64,000 nt of DNA from Xiphophorus maculatus (taxonomy: Eukaryota; Chordata; Actinopteri; Cyprinodontiformes; Poeciliidae): assembly GCF_002775205.1 (NCBI RefSeq), contig NC_036450.1, forward strand, positions 22,966,288-23,030,287, given 5' to 3'. The position numbers were made by a program, and so were the translations under genes. The notes below the pieces were generated by a model. That model was not told the origin of the DNA. It did not search any database and was given only the letters and a program-made list of their open reading frames with translations. Of the stretch, positions 49,101 through 60,507 are shown one piece after another (within the stretch, counting starts at the first letter, position 1; every line of letters begins with the position of its first letter).

Positions 49101-52100
49101 CAATGTTTTTTTTTTTTTTAATTGCCCGGTACTGTAAGGATAATGTAGTTATTGACCTCAAGACATACGGTGCGTTTCGTTTCCCTCCGAAGTCGGAACT
49201 CGAAGCCAGGTTCGACGTCACATCCGAGGGGACGGCATTCCAGGTGACGGAATCGGTAGTCAGAATTTCGTCATGGCGACCAGAGGATAGAGGATAAGAA
49301 AAATCAGTCATGTATTATTTTTATCCGTCAAATTATAATCATATTAACATAGGTTTTTCAGCCTATTTTTTTATGCGGTTTAGTTAATATTCACCTAGTT
49401 GAACCGTGAATCCAGATCCCATCACACATAAAGCAGATAAATGCATGTAACTTTTTCTATATAGTGACAAAAACCACTGATTGTGGTCCCAATAACTTAT
49501 AATAAATGAAATTAAACGACTCCACTTAAATTACAAGATCTTCCCCTGCTGCGGTCTGAACGCACAGCCTCACAAATTCCTCCTGGTCGCATCTATAGAG
49601 AAATCTGCGCTGGTTCATCGATCAGTTGGATCTGACTGATCCAAACCGATCAATTGAACTCTGCAAGCTTTTTACCCTGTGCGCGGTCCAGAAGTGCACT
49701 TTTACCAGGATTGTTTTGTGTGGCTTTGCTTCCCCGAAGCGGACGGATGTTACGTCTGCCGCGCTCATCCTGAACGCCGCTTTTCTTTTGGGCGCCGGAG
49801 GGTAACACCTTCCAGCTCAATTTGTTAAAACCGCAGGAGGAGCGTGAGAAGTTTAATTCTTCGCAGCGGCCATTTTTAAATCCCAGCTGGTGCCTTGGTA
49901 TGGCCATGGCTGCATTATGAATAGATCTTATGTAACCGTTTACATCCGTCGCTGCCATAAATTTTAATGACTTTTATTCACGTGTGATTTTATTTTTCAC
50001 TTCCTATTTAATGGAAACGGCGCGATTGCGAAATGGTGTCTCTTCAACATTAGCAGAATATCGACAAAGGTTTGCGCACATGTGTAATGGAAACGCCGCT
50101 ACTGTTTGGAGTTTTCCAGCCAGTCCTGGTGCCTACAAACGTCCAAAAACATCTAGGCCGTGTTCAGACAAACGAACCTTGAAACTCACTGCAAATTATG
50201 TTAAGGAGTTTCAGCTGCGGATAACTTGTTCAACTGAGCGTCTTCTGTACTTTCAGCAATGCCTAATATTAGCGGCAAAGCCCAGTTTCCTGCGACATTT
50301 TAAGCACACTGATTTGACTACTGAAAGTCTAAACTCATACATTGAGAGACAGATTAACACTGAGCACAGCCAGGCTTGCTCTGAGGGTTATTTTAGGTGA
50401 ATGTGTTGATGCTCGTTATGCAATGAATTAGCCCTGTGTGCAAGTTTTTGGTAAACAGCCTTCTGTCCAGTTGAGCTGGTTGGAAATAACAGCACATGTT
50501 GAGGGCGTCTTGCAAAGAATTTGCTTTAAAAAAAAAAGCAAGTATGATTACTTTTTCGTGATTGAACACATATTAACAGTGCTTCAACTGGCTTCAGCTG
50601 CACTCTTCTGGTCTGGCAACTTGACCTGGACTTCATTCACCGCACTAGCAAACTCCAAAACCCAGTTTATTTGTTTTGTAGAAGTAAATTTTTAATCCAA
50701 GTCATACTGTACTTCACATATAATCAGCAATAGCTCCTGTTTGCTTTATTTTTTTCCTTCTTGTAAATGGTTGGTGCAATGTATTGTACATTACATAAGG
50801 CGAGGGGAGGCAGTTTTATGACCCAAACTTATTCATCAATAAATAAATGTTTTATATGTGCAGATTTTCTCATTTCTGCGTCGTCTATCCTCTGTCTTTA
50901 TTGTCAGTATTTTTTCAGACACATGCAAAGCTTTATTTCAGGTTTTAATTGTATTTTATGAACTAAACTGATGTTTACCATATCTTCAAAAGTTGTATTT
51001 CTTGCTGAGAGTTGGACGAAAACATTGCCAATGAGTGGAGAGGAAAACACTGAGAACGGGGATGACAATAAATCAGAATGTCATAAAAAAGTTGATTCAT
51101 TTCAATAATTTAACAAAAAATGTGAAACTCATATAGAGCATTGCAGACATTATAATGATTATGGCTTGCGGATTTGGAACACTTTAACAGCTTCAAATAC
51201 ATAAATGTATACTTCCTGTCGCACTGTTTATGTTTTAAAAGGATTTTGGGCGCGTGAAGTGGGCCAGATGATTGGTTTCCAACACCCCACCATCCCTGTG
51301 CATCACCAGTACGTGGTGACGGCAACGGTACCAGAGGTGAAGGCTCTGAAGAAGGAGCTGGCCGTCATCAGGGACCTGGAGGGCTCCTACTATCTACGCC
51401 AGGAGAGAGACGGGCTGCTGTTTGGTCCGTATGAGAAGATGGAGAAAATGGTTCTTCAGGACTCCTGGGTTAGAGATGGAGTCCCGCCAGGTCCGCCTCC
51501 CACGGATCATCCACATCCTAATTTGTCAACAACTTATTTTTGTCGGCAGGTTTGTATTTAACTTTGTCTTCTTATTATTGCTGCAGGTTTTGGGAAGGAG
51601 CTGTTTGAGTCGGACCTGGACAGAATAATGGAGCACATAGAGATGGCCATGGAGATGGTTCCCGTGCTGAAGAAAGCCGACATCATAAATGTCGTGTCTG
51701 GACCGATCACATACACCCCGGACCTGCTGCCCATGGTTGGACCACATCAGGGCGTCCGCAACTACTGGACTGCCATTGGTTTTGGGTGCGTTTTGAAGAG
51801 GGGCTTGTTTAGCTGAGAGGTGCAAAAAATTTTTTTTTTTTTAATCAGCAGAAGATAAAGGAAATCGGAGGCAGCTGTATGGCAACAACACGAGTCACGA
51901 TTATATTAAATTTACACAATTATATACCGGCTTGAATACATATATATTAACTTCTAATCATTGGTTTATGGTCACTTAAAAATCCACATTTTGCACGTTT
52001 TGTGGTTCTATTTGGGTCTCAGCTGCTTCCTAAACCACCTGGTTGGTTGTGCAGGAGGCCCCAACTCTGCTTTTCAAAGATGTACATTTCTATAATTGTG

Positions 52101-55100
52101 CATCTCTTTGCAGCCATTTTCACATGCGTGTGCAAAATTGGGGCTGCGTTGGGTGTGGCCAGCAGCAGCCTATTTAGATTTAAAGTGACAAGAGGCCTTA
52201 AAACAGTTCAATTAAAACAGACAGAACTGACCAGACTAAAATATTTAAGAATGATTTTATGTAAAAAAAAAATTTAAAAGTGGAATGAACATGTTTTGTG
52301 TAGGCAGACCGATACTATTAGGCTTCAAGGAAGCCTAATTGCATGTTTGGCATGATTCTGGTTCATATATGTGACCACTCTAGAGGTAACAAGGATGTTG
52401 CTTTTGAAGCATTGTTTAAAAGTTTTAAATAATCTTGAAGTGGGTGTTTTAAGAACGCCTTTCTTTACCTCCAAAGCCAGTTTTGATTGGTGTTTGGGCG
52501 TCTTGTCCTATTGGAACAATCAATCAAGTTCAAGTTCTAACCGGGCATGTGTTGATTTGAGGTGAGGTCAGTTGTTCTTCATTGATCTGTCCACCTTGTG
52601 TGATGCACTAGTACCAGTAGTAGCAAAATAGCCCCACAGCATGATGCTCCCGCTATCACGCTTTACAGTTGTTACAATGTTTATAGGTTAGAAAGCCTCT
52701 CCTTGATTCCTCAGAGCATACCTTTATGTCACTGTGGCAAAATAGCTATAAAAGAATACAGTTCTTGTACTTGTGGAAAAACTGATTGATTCCAGTAAAT
52801 AAACTTTGAACTTTGCTTGTGAAGGTATGGAGTTATCCACGCCGGCGGCATTGGTAAGTTCCTGAGCGACTGGATTAGGAACGGAGAGCCTCCATACGAC
52901 CTGATTGAATGCGATCCCAACCGATACGGCAAATGGACGGACGTACCTTTCATGTGCGCCAAAGCGAGGGAGTCTTATGGCTTCAACAACGTGGGTAAGA
53001 AGAAAATAAAAGGTATCGCATTGTTTAGCTTTGTTGGAGGACTGTTATTAAGGTCATAGTGTTGGGTTTTTCCAGTCGGTTACCCCAAAGAGGAGCGGTT
53101 TGCCGGTCGGCCGACGTGCAGGACGAGCGGCGTTTATGAGCTGCTGAAGGACAAATGCTCCATGGGCTTCCACGCCGGCTGGGAGCAACCCCACTGGTTC
53201 TACAAACCCGGAGATGACACCGGATACAAGTATGGCGTTTCCTTAAAACTGCGATTTTCCTGTGATCTGAATAAAAAAAACCCTCATCGTTGGGTTATTT
53301 AGCCTTTTCAACCATTTTCAACAGCTAACACCGTTTGTTGTCTTCAGGGAAAATCGTGATATAGTCCAGTCTCTCCAGGAAGTTGAGATGTTGCTATCTC
53401 AAGTTTTAATACACTTTCATTTATTCGCAAATTTTGCTTCAACTTGCAATTTTCAGTCATCTGCAAATCATCCTCCTTCCACTTTCTGTCGTCCTTTTTT
53501 GTCGTTTTCACCACTAGTAACATTTGGGTGCTTATCACATAACTCGTGCGATGCGAAAGAAGTGTTTCCATTTCGAAAATGTAGAAAATTTATTTTCGAA
53601 ATATCAAATTGTGCAATTTTACTTGGACTGGACTACGCAGCAGATTGGACTACGCAGATTGACGGAAACGCAGCTGCTGACTTTTTGTGCTCCCCTCAGG
53701 CCCAGTTTCAGACGTACCAACTGGTTCGGACCTGTCGGGAGAGAGTGCAGACTGGTGATGGAGAAGGTGGGCGTGATCGACCTCACGCCTTTCGGGAAGT
53801 TCGTCGTGAAAGGGAAGGACTCGCTCAAGTTGCTCGACCACCTGTTTGCCAACACCATGCCGAAGGTAAAGCACGAGCGTAGCCTGTTGCAAAAAGTCAC
53901 CCAGCTGAGTGATTCCACTGTCAGTCAAATGGGCTGTTTTCCAATGTACCGTCTGTCCCAGGTCGGCCAGACTAACATCAGCCACATGCTGACACCTGCT
54001 GGGAGAGTTTTTGCCGAGGTCACCGTCACCCAGCTGACGCCGGGAGAGTTCCTGCTCGTCACAGGCTCGGGCTCTGAGCTCCATGACCTCAGGTGAGAAA
54101 GGGCTAGAATCTAGGGCTAGACGATATGCCTGAAAAACTGATGTAAACGTTTCATATCAGTCCATATCATAAACTACTATGTTTTTGGTTTCAAATATCT
54201 AAAATACTGCCGTGATCCTTCCAGTTTTATCTGCAATTTTCTCTCCATCTGTTGTACTCATTTTCTCCTTCTACTCCATGCCATTGTTTTTTTTAATTAT
54301 TCATTTTAAGCAGTTGTGAGGCATGGTGGCGAAACTCGAAACTCCTGCTACACAAGTTACTCAGCAGCAGGGACGCCTGGTATAAGTGGGCTAGAAGGGC
54401 TAAGCCCTCCCTGACATTTACAATAAAGTGGTTAAAATAAACAACTTAAAAATAACTACTTAAAAATAAATACATTTTATAAATAATGTATCACATTTTG
54501 TAAAATTTTCAACACACCTGGTGTCAAACCGCCTGGGGAAAACCCTGGGGGTCTTTCTGAAGGGCTAATTTCTGACAGACCCATTTAGCGTCACTGTCTG
54601 TCACGCCTCAGAATGATTGACAGGCGTTTAGCCACGCCCCCTCGGTCTGCGGCTCATTGGGGTTAATTTTGGTCGGCCCAGGACCAGCCCGCAGGATTCA
54701 TCCAATCAGGATGGACTTTCCTCGAGCTGGAGTGTGTGTGGGCGTGGTTTAGCGTAGACTGAGAAGGAGCGACGGCGAGCAATATTAGCATATACGAGGT
54801 GGATTATTTAGCCTTTATGTGTCCCAGAAAAATTGATGGAGTGAGTTTCTCTTTAAATAAGGTAGGTCTAATTTAAAAACATATTGTATCTTGTTTCATT
54901 TTATCAGTGTAATTGTGTCCAGTGTTGGGGAATTAATTTGGACAACTGCAGAAGCTCTATGTAATTGGTCTTTGGTATGTTTCCATGGTGGGTTCTTTTA
55001 TGGTTGTCTATAGCAGGTTTTCTGCTTATTTTTCAAATTGGATGGGTCTCTCATTGAAATAAAAAAAAGAAAAAAATTATTAAAAAGAGAATATATATAT

Positions 55101-58100
55101 ATATATATATATATATGCCCACCCTTCAAATATCACCACCAGCTGCCACTGCTCAACAGGTTGTTGCTAGGTAACCGTAGACTGAGTGAGTTAGTTGATG
55201 TTGCCCACCTAGCTTAGCTGACTGTGAGAGGTTGAGTGGCCCAAGCCTTTTTTTCTGCCTACATCCCACAGAATGCTGTGTGGTTCTGGATCTGAGTTCA
55301 GTGAAATTGTACTTAGTCACACTTCCGGGAACTTTGTAGTTGCCAGCCATCCTTGTAGGCCGTTGCTAAGGAGTTGCTATGACAACAGTAAACAAGCCAC
55401 AAGCTTAGAACTAGCTCTCGCCTCATCCCTGTCTAACTTATAAACAATATAAGAACATTGCAAATACTACTCGATTATGATTTGAGTACTCTGCCCACCT
55501 CTGTGTAATATTAGGCTAACTAGCAAAATTAGCTTGCTTAGCTTTGCCAAACTAGCAAAATTAGCTTAGCTAATGGAGTTTTTATCTGCAAGCTAAGACG
55601 GATATGCAGCCTCCTTTTCTGCCAGTCAGTTTCTCTTTTGTTCTTTTAAATAAAGTTTCTTCCTTTGTGAAAGAAAGAAACTATCTGAACAGTCAAACTC
55701 GTTTTTGCTGTGAGCACGGAAAAAAAAACAACAGAATCCCTTTTTTTCTACCAGGTGGCAGGTGGGGCACAGAAACAGGTAGGGGAAGGAGGTTACGCCT
55801 GGACTTTTTAACCACGTCCTTTGTTTCTTACTAAACAGTCGAATTAATTTTTGCTGTAAGCATGTGAAAAATACTATAACCTTTCCAGCAACTGGTGCAG
55901 GCGGGGGAGGGGTAGTGCAATGAAACTTTTTTTTTTTTTCAATCTTTTTTTATTTTGAAAGGTAGCATTTTAGAAGCAGAAACTTGTCTCATGCACGTCC
56001 TCTACTCGGTGTTCGCAGAAACGTTTTTAGCTCTCAGCAGCTAAAGCTCAAGCCTGGCTGGATAACTTCTCTCACAGTCTTTTTTTCTAACTGCTGAAAT
56101 TTAAAACCTCCCAGCAGCTGTCGGTACTACACTCCTCCTTTTGCTCCGGTTGGAAGCCGCAGCGCATTAAGACATTCCTACCCAGCCCACTTTCAAGACA
56201 CAGGGGAACATTAGCGGCTACGCAGCGACCTCCAATGCTTGCAGTGGAGGTGCATGGCTCATGGTGCCAGCCTTGTATTTAAAGATCCATATTTTTGACC
56301 AAAAAAAAAAAAAAAAGTTAAAATATGCAAAAAATAAAGTTTTTCTTTGTTTTTTTAAAGTTTGTTTTCCTGCTTTTGGTGTGAACTGGGCTCAGGTGGA
56401 TGGAAGCAGAAGCTGCAGAGGGCGGATACGACGTGGACATCAGGAACGTGACGGACGACGTCGGCGTGCTGGGAATTGCGGGACCGAATTCGCGGAAGGT
56501 TCTCCAGAAGCTGACAGACGAGGACATGAGCGACGCCGGGTTCAAGTTTCTCCACTGCAAGAACATTCAGCTGGCTGGCGTCCCGGTCAGGGCCATCAGG
56601 ATCTCCTACACCGGTAGAGGACACACTTCCTTTTATTCATTCATAAAAAATAAAAGGAGAAAAAAAACGAAGTACGGTCAGAGGAATCCACACTCTACTG
56701 TTCCAGGGTTCGGAGCTGCTTGTAGATGTTCGGTGTCTCCATGTGTAGGTGAACTGGGCTGGGAGCTGTACATGGACCAGAAGAACTTGGCGGCGGCGTA
56801 CCAGGCCATGATGGCAGCGGGAAAAGACGAGGGCATCGACAATTTCGGCACCTATGCCATGGCCTCGCTCAGACTGGAGAAGGGCTTCAGGGGCTGGGGA
56901 GCGGAGGTGCACAAACTGACATAAAATACAGATGAACATCACCAAACTCACACTGCATGAACGATTTCTCTACCTGTGTTTAAAAGTTACCATTTCGCGA
57001 TCCTTGCACACTTATATATACCACATTCCCTGCAGTTGTTCAATTTACTGCTTGTCTGTGTTGAGAAATATTGATCATTTCCAGATCATCTTTTTAGTTA
57101 AGACCACAAAGTTAAAGTCTTCTCTCATTGGACAAATTGTCTTTTCTACGTCTTTGCTGCGTTTCCTATGTTGCTTTCAATGCCAGAAACGTGAGATAGT
57201 TTTGCAAAGTGCTGCACATGTTTTGCTCTTTTATGAATAAAAACATTTTGTCTTTTCAGATGAACTGTGACACGAATCCTCTGGAAGCTGGGCTGGACCA
57301 TTTCATTAAACAGAACAAGGTAAGTGCAGCTGTTTTAAGCAGGAGAGACGTTTGTATTTAAGCATCTATCACATGACTTGCGGTAAATCTTTGGTCTGCG
57401 AACAGCCGGCCGACTTTGTCGGCAAAGCGGCGCTTCAGGAGGTCAAAGCCAAAGGCCTGAAGAGGAAGCTGTCCTACCTCTCTGTGAGGACGGCCGACGT
57501 CGACCCGGAGGGCAACGAGACCATCTGGCTCGACGGCAAGGTCGGAAATGATAAAATCACAAACGGCTCGTTGTAATATTATGTAATAACACCACAATAT
57601 GTAGCCGTGTAATGAAATCGGGCTTCAAAATGCAATAAGACATGAAAACCGCATCATATAGTAATTCATAAAAATTTAGCAAAATCCTTAAATGCATTTT
57701 GTAATACGTCCTGCCACATTGTTTAGTAAAGTTATTACATTTTTTGCCGATTATTACAAAATGCAGAAGTAGTGCGTTTTAAGTAACTTGTCCTTTATTC
57801 TAGAAAAAACCCATACCATGTTAGAGAGAGGAACAAGACCGTGAATAACATTTAAACTGTGTATCCATTGTGATGGTGAAAATACACCGATGGTTTTCTA
57901 TGTAGACAGAAAAATTAAGAGGAGTAAATTTCTGCCAAGAGCGAAATCTGAAATTTTATAGAAAAAAAAAAAAAGAAGGAAATGTTTGAGTTTGAAAAGT
58001 AAACAAATTGAGAAAAAAAAACTCTGAAATTTTCAAGAAAAACCTCGGAAATTTCTGAGTTTGAAAAGTTGTAAATTTGATAGGCAAAAAAACAAAACAA

Positions 58101-58467
58101 AAAACAAAATCACATTTTGGGATTAATTTCATAAATTTGCTAGATTTCACAAAGTGTGTGTGTGTGTGTGTGTGTGTGAGGGGGGACGTTTTATTATTAC
58201 TCATTAATTTTTCTTATTTGAGGTCCAGTAAGCTGAACTCCTCTTCCTCCTCAGGTGGTGGGCAACACCACGTCCGGAGCCTACAGCTACAGCAGCCAGC
58301 AGAGCCTGGCGTTCGGCTACCTTCCCCTGGAGCTGTGCTCTGTGGGCCAGCAGGTGGAGGTGGAGCTGCTGGGGAAGAAGTTCCCCGCCACGGTGATCCA
58401 GGAGCCCCTCGTCCTCACCGAGCCCACGCGGACCCGGCTCGCTAAGAAAGCGAAGGCCAAAGCATAA
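43007..58467 (+). CDS. dmgdh: Dimethylglycine dehydrogenase, mitochondrial, complete
   Basis: Sixteen exons join in frame: 43007-43128, 43392-43560, 45052-45150, 45237-45401, 46485-46689, 51242-51490, 51587-51785, 52825-52994, 53076-53229, 53700-53865, 53962-54092, 56396-56613, 56749-56906, 57260-57319, 57406-57540 and 58255-58467. They give 870 residues (human 866). The enzyme oxidises dimethylglycine to sarcosine in the mitochondrial matrix, passing electrons to ETF and one-carbon units to tetrahydrofolate. Residues 1-40 ([20 protein letters not shown]) are Arg-rich without acid clusters, a plausible transit peptide. [19 protein letters not shown] is the FAD-binding GxGxxG fold. His96 in STWHAAGLTTY matches the covalent FAD histidine. 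The C-terminal half is the GcvT-like folate domain ([43 protein letters not shown]). Sarcosine dehydrogenase, the closest paralogue, is less likely given the close match throughout to DMGDH. Confidence 0.97.
43333..43352. repeat. Short (CTG)n tract before dmgdh exon 2
   Basis: About 20 bases of GCTGCTGCTG repeat some 40 bases upstream of the exon 2 acceptor, within intron 1. It creates an apparent polyalanine frame that is not part of the mature message. Confidence 0.85.
43706..44143. mobile_element. MITE family D in dmgdh intron 2
   Basis: The left end GGCCTGTCACAATAA and right end TTATTGCGACAGGCC are inverted repeats about 440 bases apart. The interior contains a perfect hairpin (TTGATCATCC, 7-base loop, GGATGATCAA, 44024-44050). 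There is no coding capacity. The end sequence is that of a common teleost MITE. Confidence 0.7.
46149..46339 (-). mobile_element. tRNA-derived SINE with perfect 17-bp target duplication
   Basis: Read on the minus strand, the head is GGGCGTGCCGTGGTGGCATA. An A-box-like TAGCGGTTAGCGC and B-box-like GGGTTCAACTCC follow in tRNA-like spacing. Perfect flanking duplications ACTGCGGCATATTTTTA lie at 46132-46148 and 46340-46356, the mark of LINE-driven insertion. It sits in dmgdh intron 4, antisense to the gene. Part of its tail end (CCCCTCCAGG-GGTCTTTTT) also appears near 61040. Confidence 0.9.
46690..51241. other. dmgdh intron 5, repeats only
   Basis: A 4.5 kb intron with no exon seen on either strand. 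Two related blocks, about 47220-47405 and 49395-49580, share AGTTGAAC-GAATCCAGAT, AAACGACTCCACTT and CTGAACACACAGCCTCACA. The unit around 49985-50095 shares TTTAATGGAAAC-GC-ATTGC with 15165-15240 in jmy intron 2. The open frame 49984-50400 lies in this repeat and is not supported as a gene. Confidence 0.55.
54112..55310. mobile_element. MITE family C copy in dmgdh intron 11, interrupted
   Basis: It starts TAGGGCTAGACGATATG, like the bhmt intron 6 copy. After an insertion it continues with GTTGCTAGGTAACCGTAG and CTACATCCCACAGAATGCTG. The right inverted end is not recognisable. The inserted element is at 54368-55151. Confidence 0.6.
54368..55151. mobile_element. hAT-like element nested in MITE C
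   Basis: The left end CAGGGACGCCTGG and right end CCAGCTGCCACTG are imperfect inverted repeats. The flanks CTCAGCAG (54360-54367) and CTCAACAG (55152-55159) are a 7-of-8 direct repeat. The undisturbed copy in bhmt intron 6 has only one such site (TTACTCAGCAG), which confirms the insertion point. The element carries an (AT)n run at 55091-55115 and no transposase frame. Confidence 0.75.
57905..58110. repeat. Degenerate AATTTCTGAGTTTGAAAA-type block, downstream copy
   Basis: Contains GGAGTAAATTTCTGCC, TTTGAGTTTGAAAAG and GGAAATTTCTGAGTTTG, shared with 41715-41905. It lies in dmgdh intron 15 and contributes only AT-rich opposite-strand frames. Confidence 0.5.
58154..58178. repeat. (TG)n microsatellite
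   Basis: A run of about 12 TG dinucleotides about 80 bases upstream of the dmgdh exon 16 acceptor. Confidence 0.9.
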
Positions 58468-58540
58468 GCAGCCGTCGACATCAAAGACCGGTTCAAAAAA
58501 ATCCTGCTGTGAATGAAAAACAAGAATGAAGGGAGGAAAA

Positions 58541-58555
58541 AAATAAATAAATAAA
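58541..58555 (+). terminator. Candidate dmgdh polyadenylation signal
   Basis: Overlapping AATAAATAAATAAAT hexamers about 75 bases after the dmgdh TAA, followed by TGTGGTCCACATGCTG. This would give a very short 3' UTR. Other sites further on cannot be excluded. Confidence 0.4.
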
Positions 58556-59242
58556 TGTGGTCCACATGCTGAACTGTTTGCAGATCAGGGGACAGTTTAG
58601 ATAAAAACAAAAAAAAAGAAAAACCTCCTGTGTCCTGACAAGATGAAGGAAACAAATTGTTTGGATGCCATGGGAAGTCTTCCACAATGTGTGTGTGTGT
58701 GTTTGTGTGTGAGGGGGAGTAATTACCTTTTTTCTGATTCCATGAAAGGAAGATCAGTGTTTACAGGTCAGATGTTCCCGTGTGATAACTGGAACAGAGC
58801 GTGGAGCCGCCAAGAAATAACCAGAAGAAAAGTTGTTTCCTTACATGTAAAAATATATATCGTTTTGTAAATCATTTTTGTGTGACTAAGGCAATTACAA
58901 TTGTGTAAATAGTACATCGTCAGCATCCCGTTCAGTTCAGTTATGTAGGCCTTAAGCTATAAACTATACTGCTAATTAATTACATAGCACATGACCCATA
59001 TGAAACTGAAGATACTTAAAATATTTTTTAAAAATCATAAAAAATGGATTTATCAGGCCAAAATGTACCATTATGGTTTAATTAAATAAATATGTTTGTC
59101 ACAATTTAAGTCAAACTGGAAACATACATTCAGAAAGTAATTGTATCTATTATAAAGTCAGATGTCCAATACTGTAATAAATTAAATACATAACTAATTA
59201 TGTATTTATTACATCATTATGAATCCAAGCGTTTATTTAAAG

Positions 59243-59701
59243 CAGGGGTCCCCAAACTTTCTCCTGTGAGGGCCACATAACTTGTCCCTTCTCTGATGGG
59301 GGGCCGGGGTCAGTTTGTAACAGAAAAAGTGTGACGATTGTAAGAGTGCTAAACATAAAAATGTATTGTTTTTCAGAAAGCACAACAAATAACCTTTTCT
59401 GGATTCTTCAGAGAACAAAAGTTAGGAAATAACACTATTTATGAAATAAATAATAACCAAATAACACTGGGTTCTCCACATAAAAAAAGGGTTAGGGTCA
59501 ATTATATGCATGTATAAAATAGTTACTAACTAGTAGTTAATAATAAATAAAGTTCATTACTAACATTTATTTTATTGCAAAAGTCCAACTTATCAAATAA
59601 AAATGCACATATATGAAAATACTCTGGTATTGTTCAGGGGGCCGGAGCAAATGTGGAGGCGGGCCGCATCTGGCCCGCGGGCCGTAGTTTGGGGACCACT
59701 G
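59243..59701. mobile_element. hAT-like MITE with CAGGGGTCCCCAAACT ends
   Basis: The left end is CAGGGGTCCCCAAACTTT and the right end GTAGTTTGGGGACCACTG, inverted repeats about 460 bases apart. The interior has the typical GGGGGCCGGGGTCAG and TGGCCCGCGGGCC words of a widespread vertebrate family. No good target duplication was seen. Confidence 0.75.
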
Positions 59702-59815
59702 ATCTATACAGTCTAGTAGAATAATTTCACACTGATTTTGAGTTAGTGGGGCACACGATTTGGAAGCTATAAAAGAAAACATAATTTAATATTAAAATGA
59801 TTTATCCATCCTAGT

Positions 59816-59900
59816 GGGGTCGGGAGGTGCTGGTCCCTATGTCCAGCTAACGTTCCTGACGAGCTGCGGAATACACCCTGGACAGGTCGCCAGTCTGTCA
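59816..59900 (-). mobile_element. SINE tail fragment
   Basis: Read in reverse, GCGACCTGTCCAGGGTGTAT, then AGCTCGTCAGG, then CCCCACTAGGATGGATAAA match the distal part of the 7499-7868 family, including its ATGGAT-type end. The head is missing. Confidence 0.55.
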
Positions 59901-59999
59901 CTTAAAATTTTAATAGAGGATAGTGTGCCTCGTGTAATAGCATGAATTACCGCTTTTTTTTTGTATCAGTTGGTCACAAGTCATTTATTTACAGGAGTG

Positions 60000-60507
60000 T
60001 TTGGTTCGGAAATTTACGGTCCCAATGTAAACCTCCGAGCGCTTGAGGAGGGAGCGGTAGAGAACAGCTGGCCGGAATTAGCGTTCATAAATCGGATCAA
60101 CCTTGAGCTAAACGCTCCTTACTCCGCGGAGCGCGAATATTCAATATCCAACTTGAAACAACTTCACTGCGGACGGTAGCACAATGAAAACGCCGGAAAA
60201 AGTTTGTTTTGGTATGTGGTCATACAAGATGGCGCCCAGCGACGTAAACGTCACACGCAGTGACGTCAGTTCCAAAGCTCCATTACCTGTTTCTGTTACC
60301 CCCTCCGCACCTTTCACTCGCACGCCGCTGCAAGACATGCGCAGTGGGTTTCTTTGAACAGCAGAAGTTTGTCTAATCGTCAGTAATAGAATTGCGCAGC
60401 ATAAATCATAAGAAATCCGACGGCTAATTCAGCAGCGCTTCGCTTTCACAGACGGTGGGGACCAGATTTAACTTGTTTCGTCACTTAGAAAAGAAGCTCA
60501 AAGAAAG
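60000..60507 (+). promoter_or_regulatory. CpG-rich promoter-like segment with a possible 5' UTR exon
   Basis: Clustered motifs typical of housekeeping promoters are present: CAAGATGGCGCC (YY1 type, 60225-60236), a palindromic TGACGTCA CRE site (60261-60268) and CATGCGCA (NRF1 type, 60336-60343). A sequence ending CTCAAAGAAAG|GTAAGC (donor at 60508) could be a non-coding first exon on +. No downstream coding exon on + is seen before the window ends, so the gene is unidentified and may lie beyond 64000. Confidence 0.45.

Noticed and set aside
49984..50400. 138-codon plus-strand frame in dmgdh intron 5
   Set aside because: It overlaps a dispersed repeat also seen near 15.2 kb, has no recognisable domain and lies in an intron.
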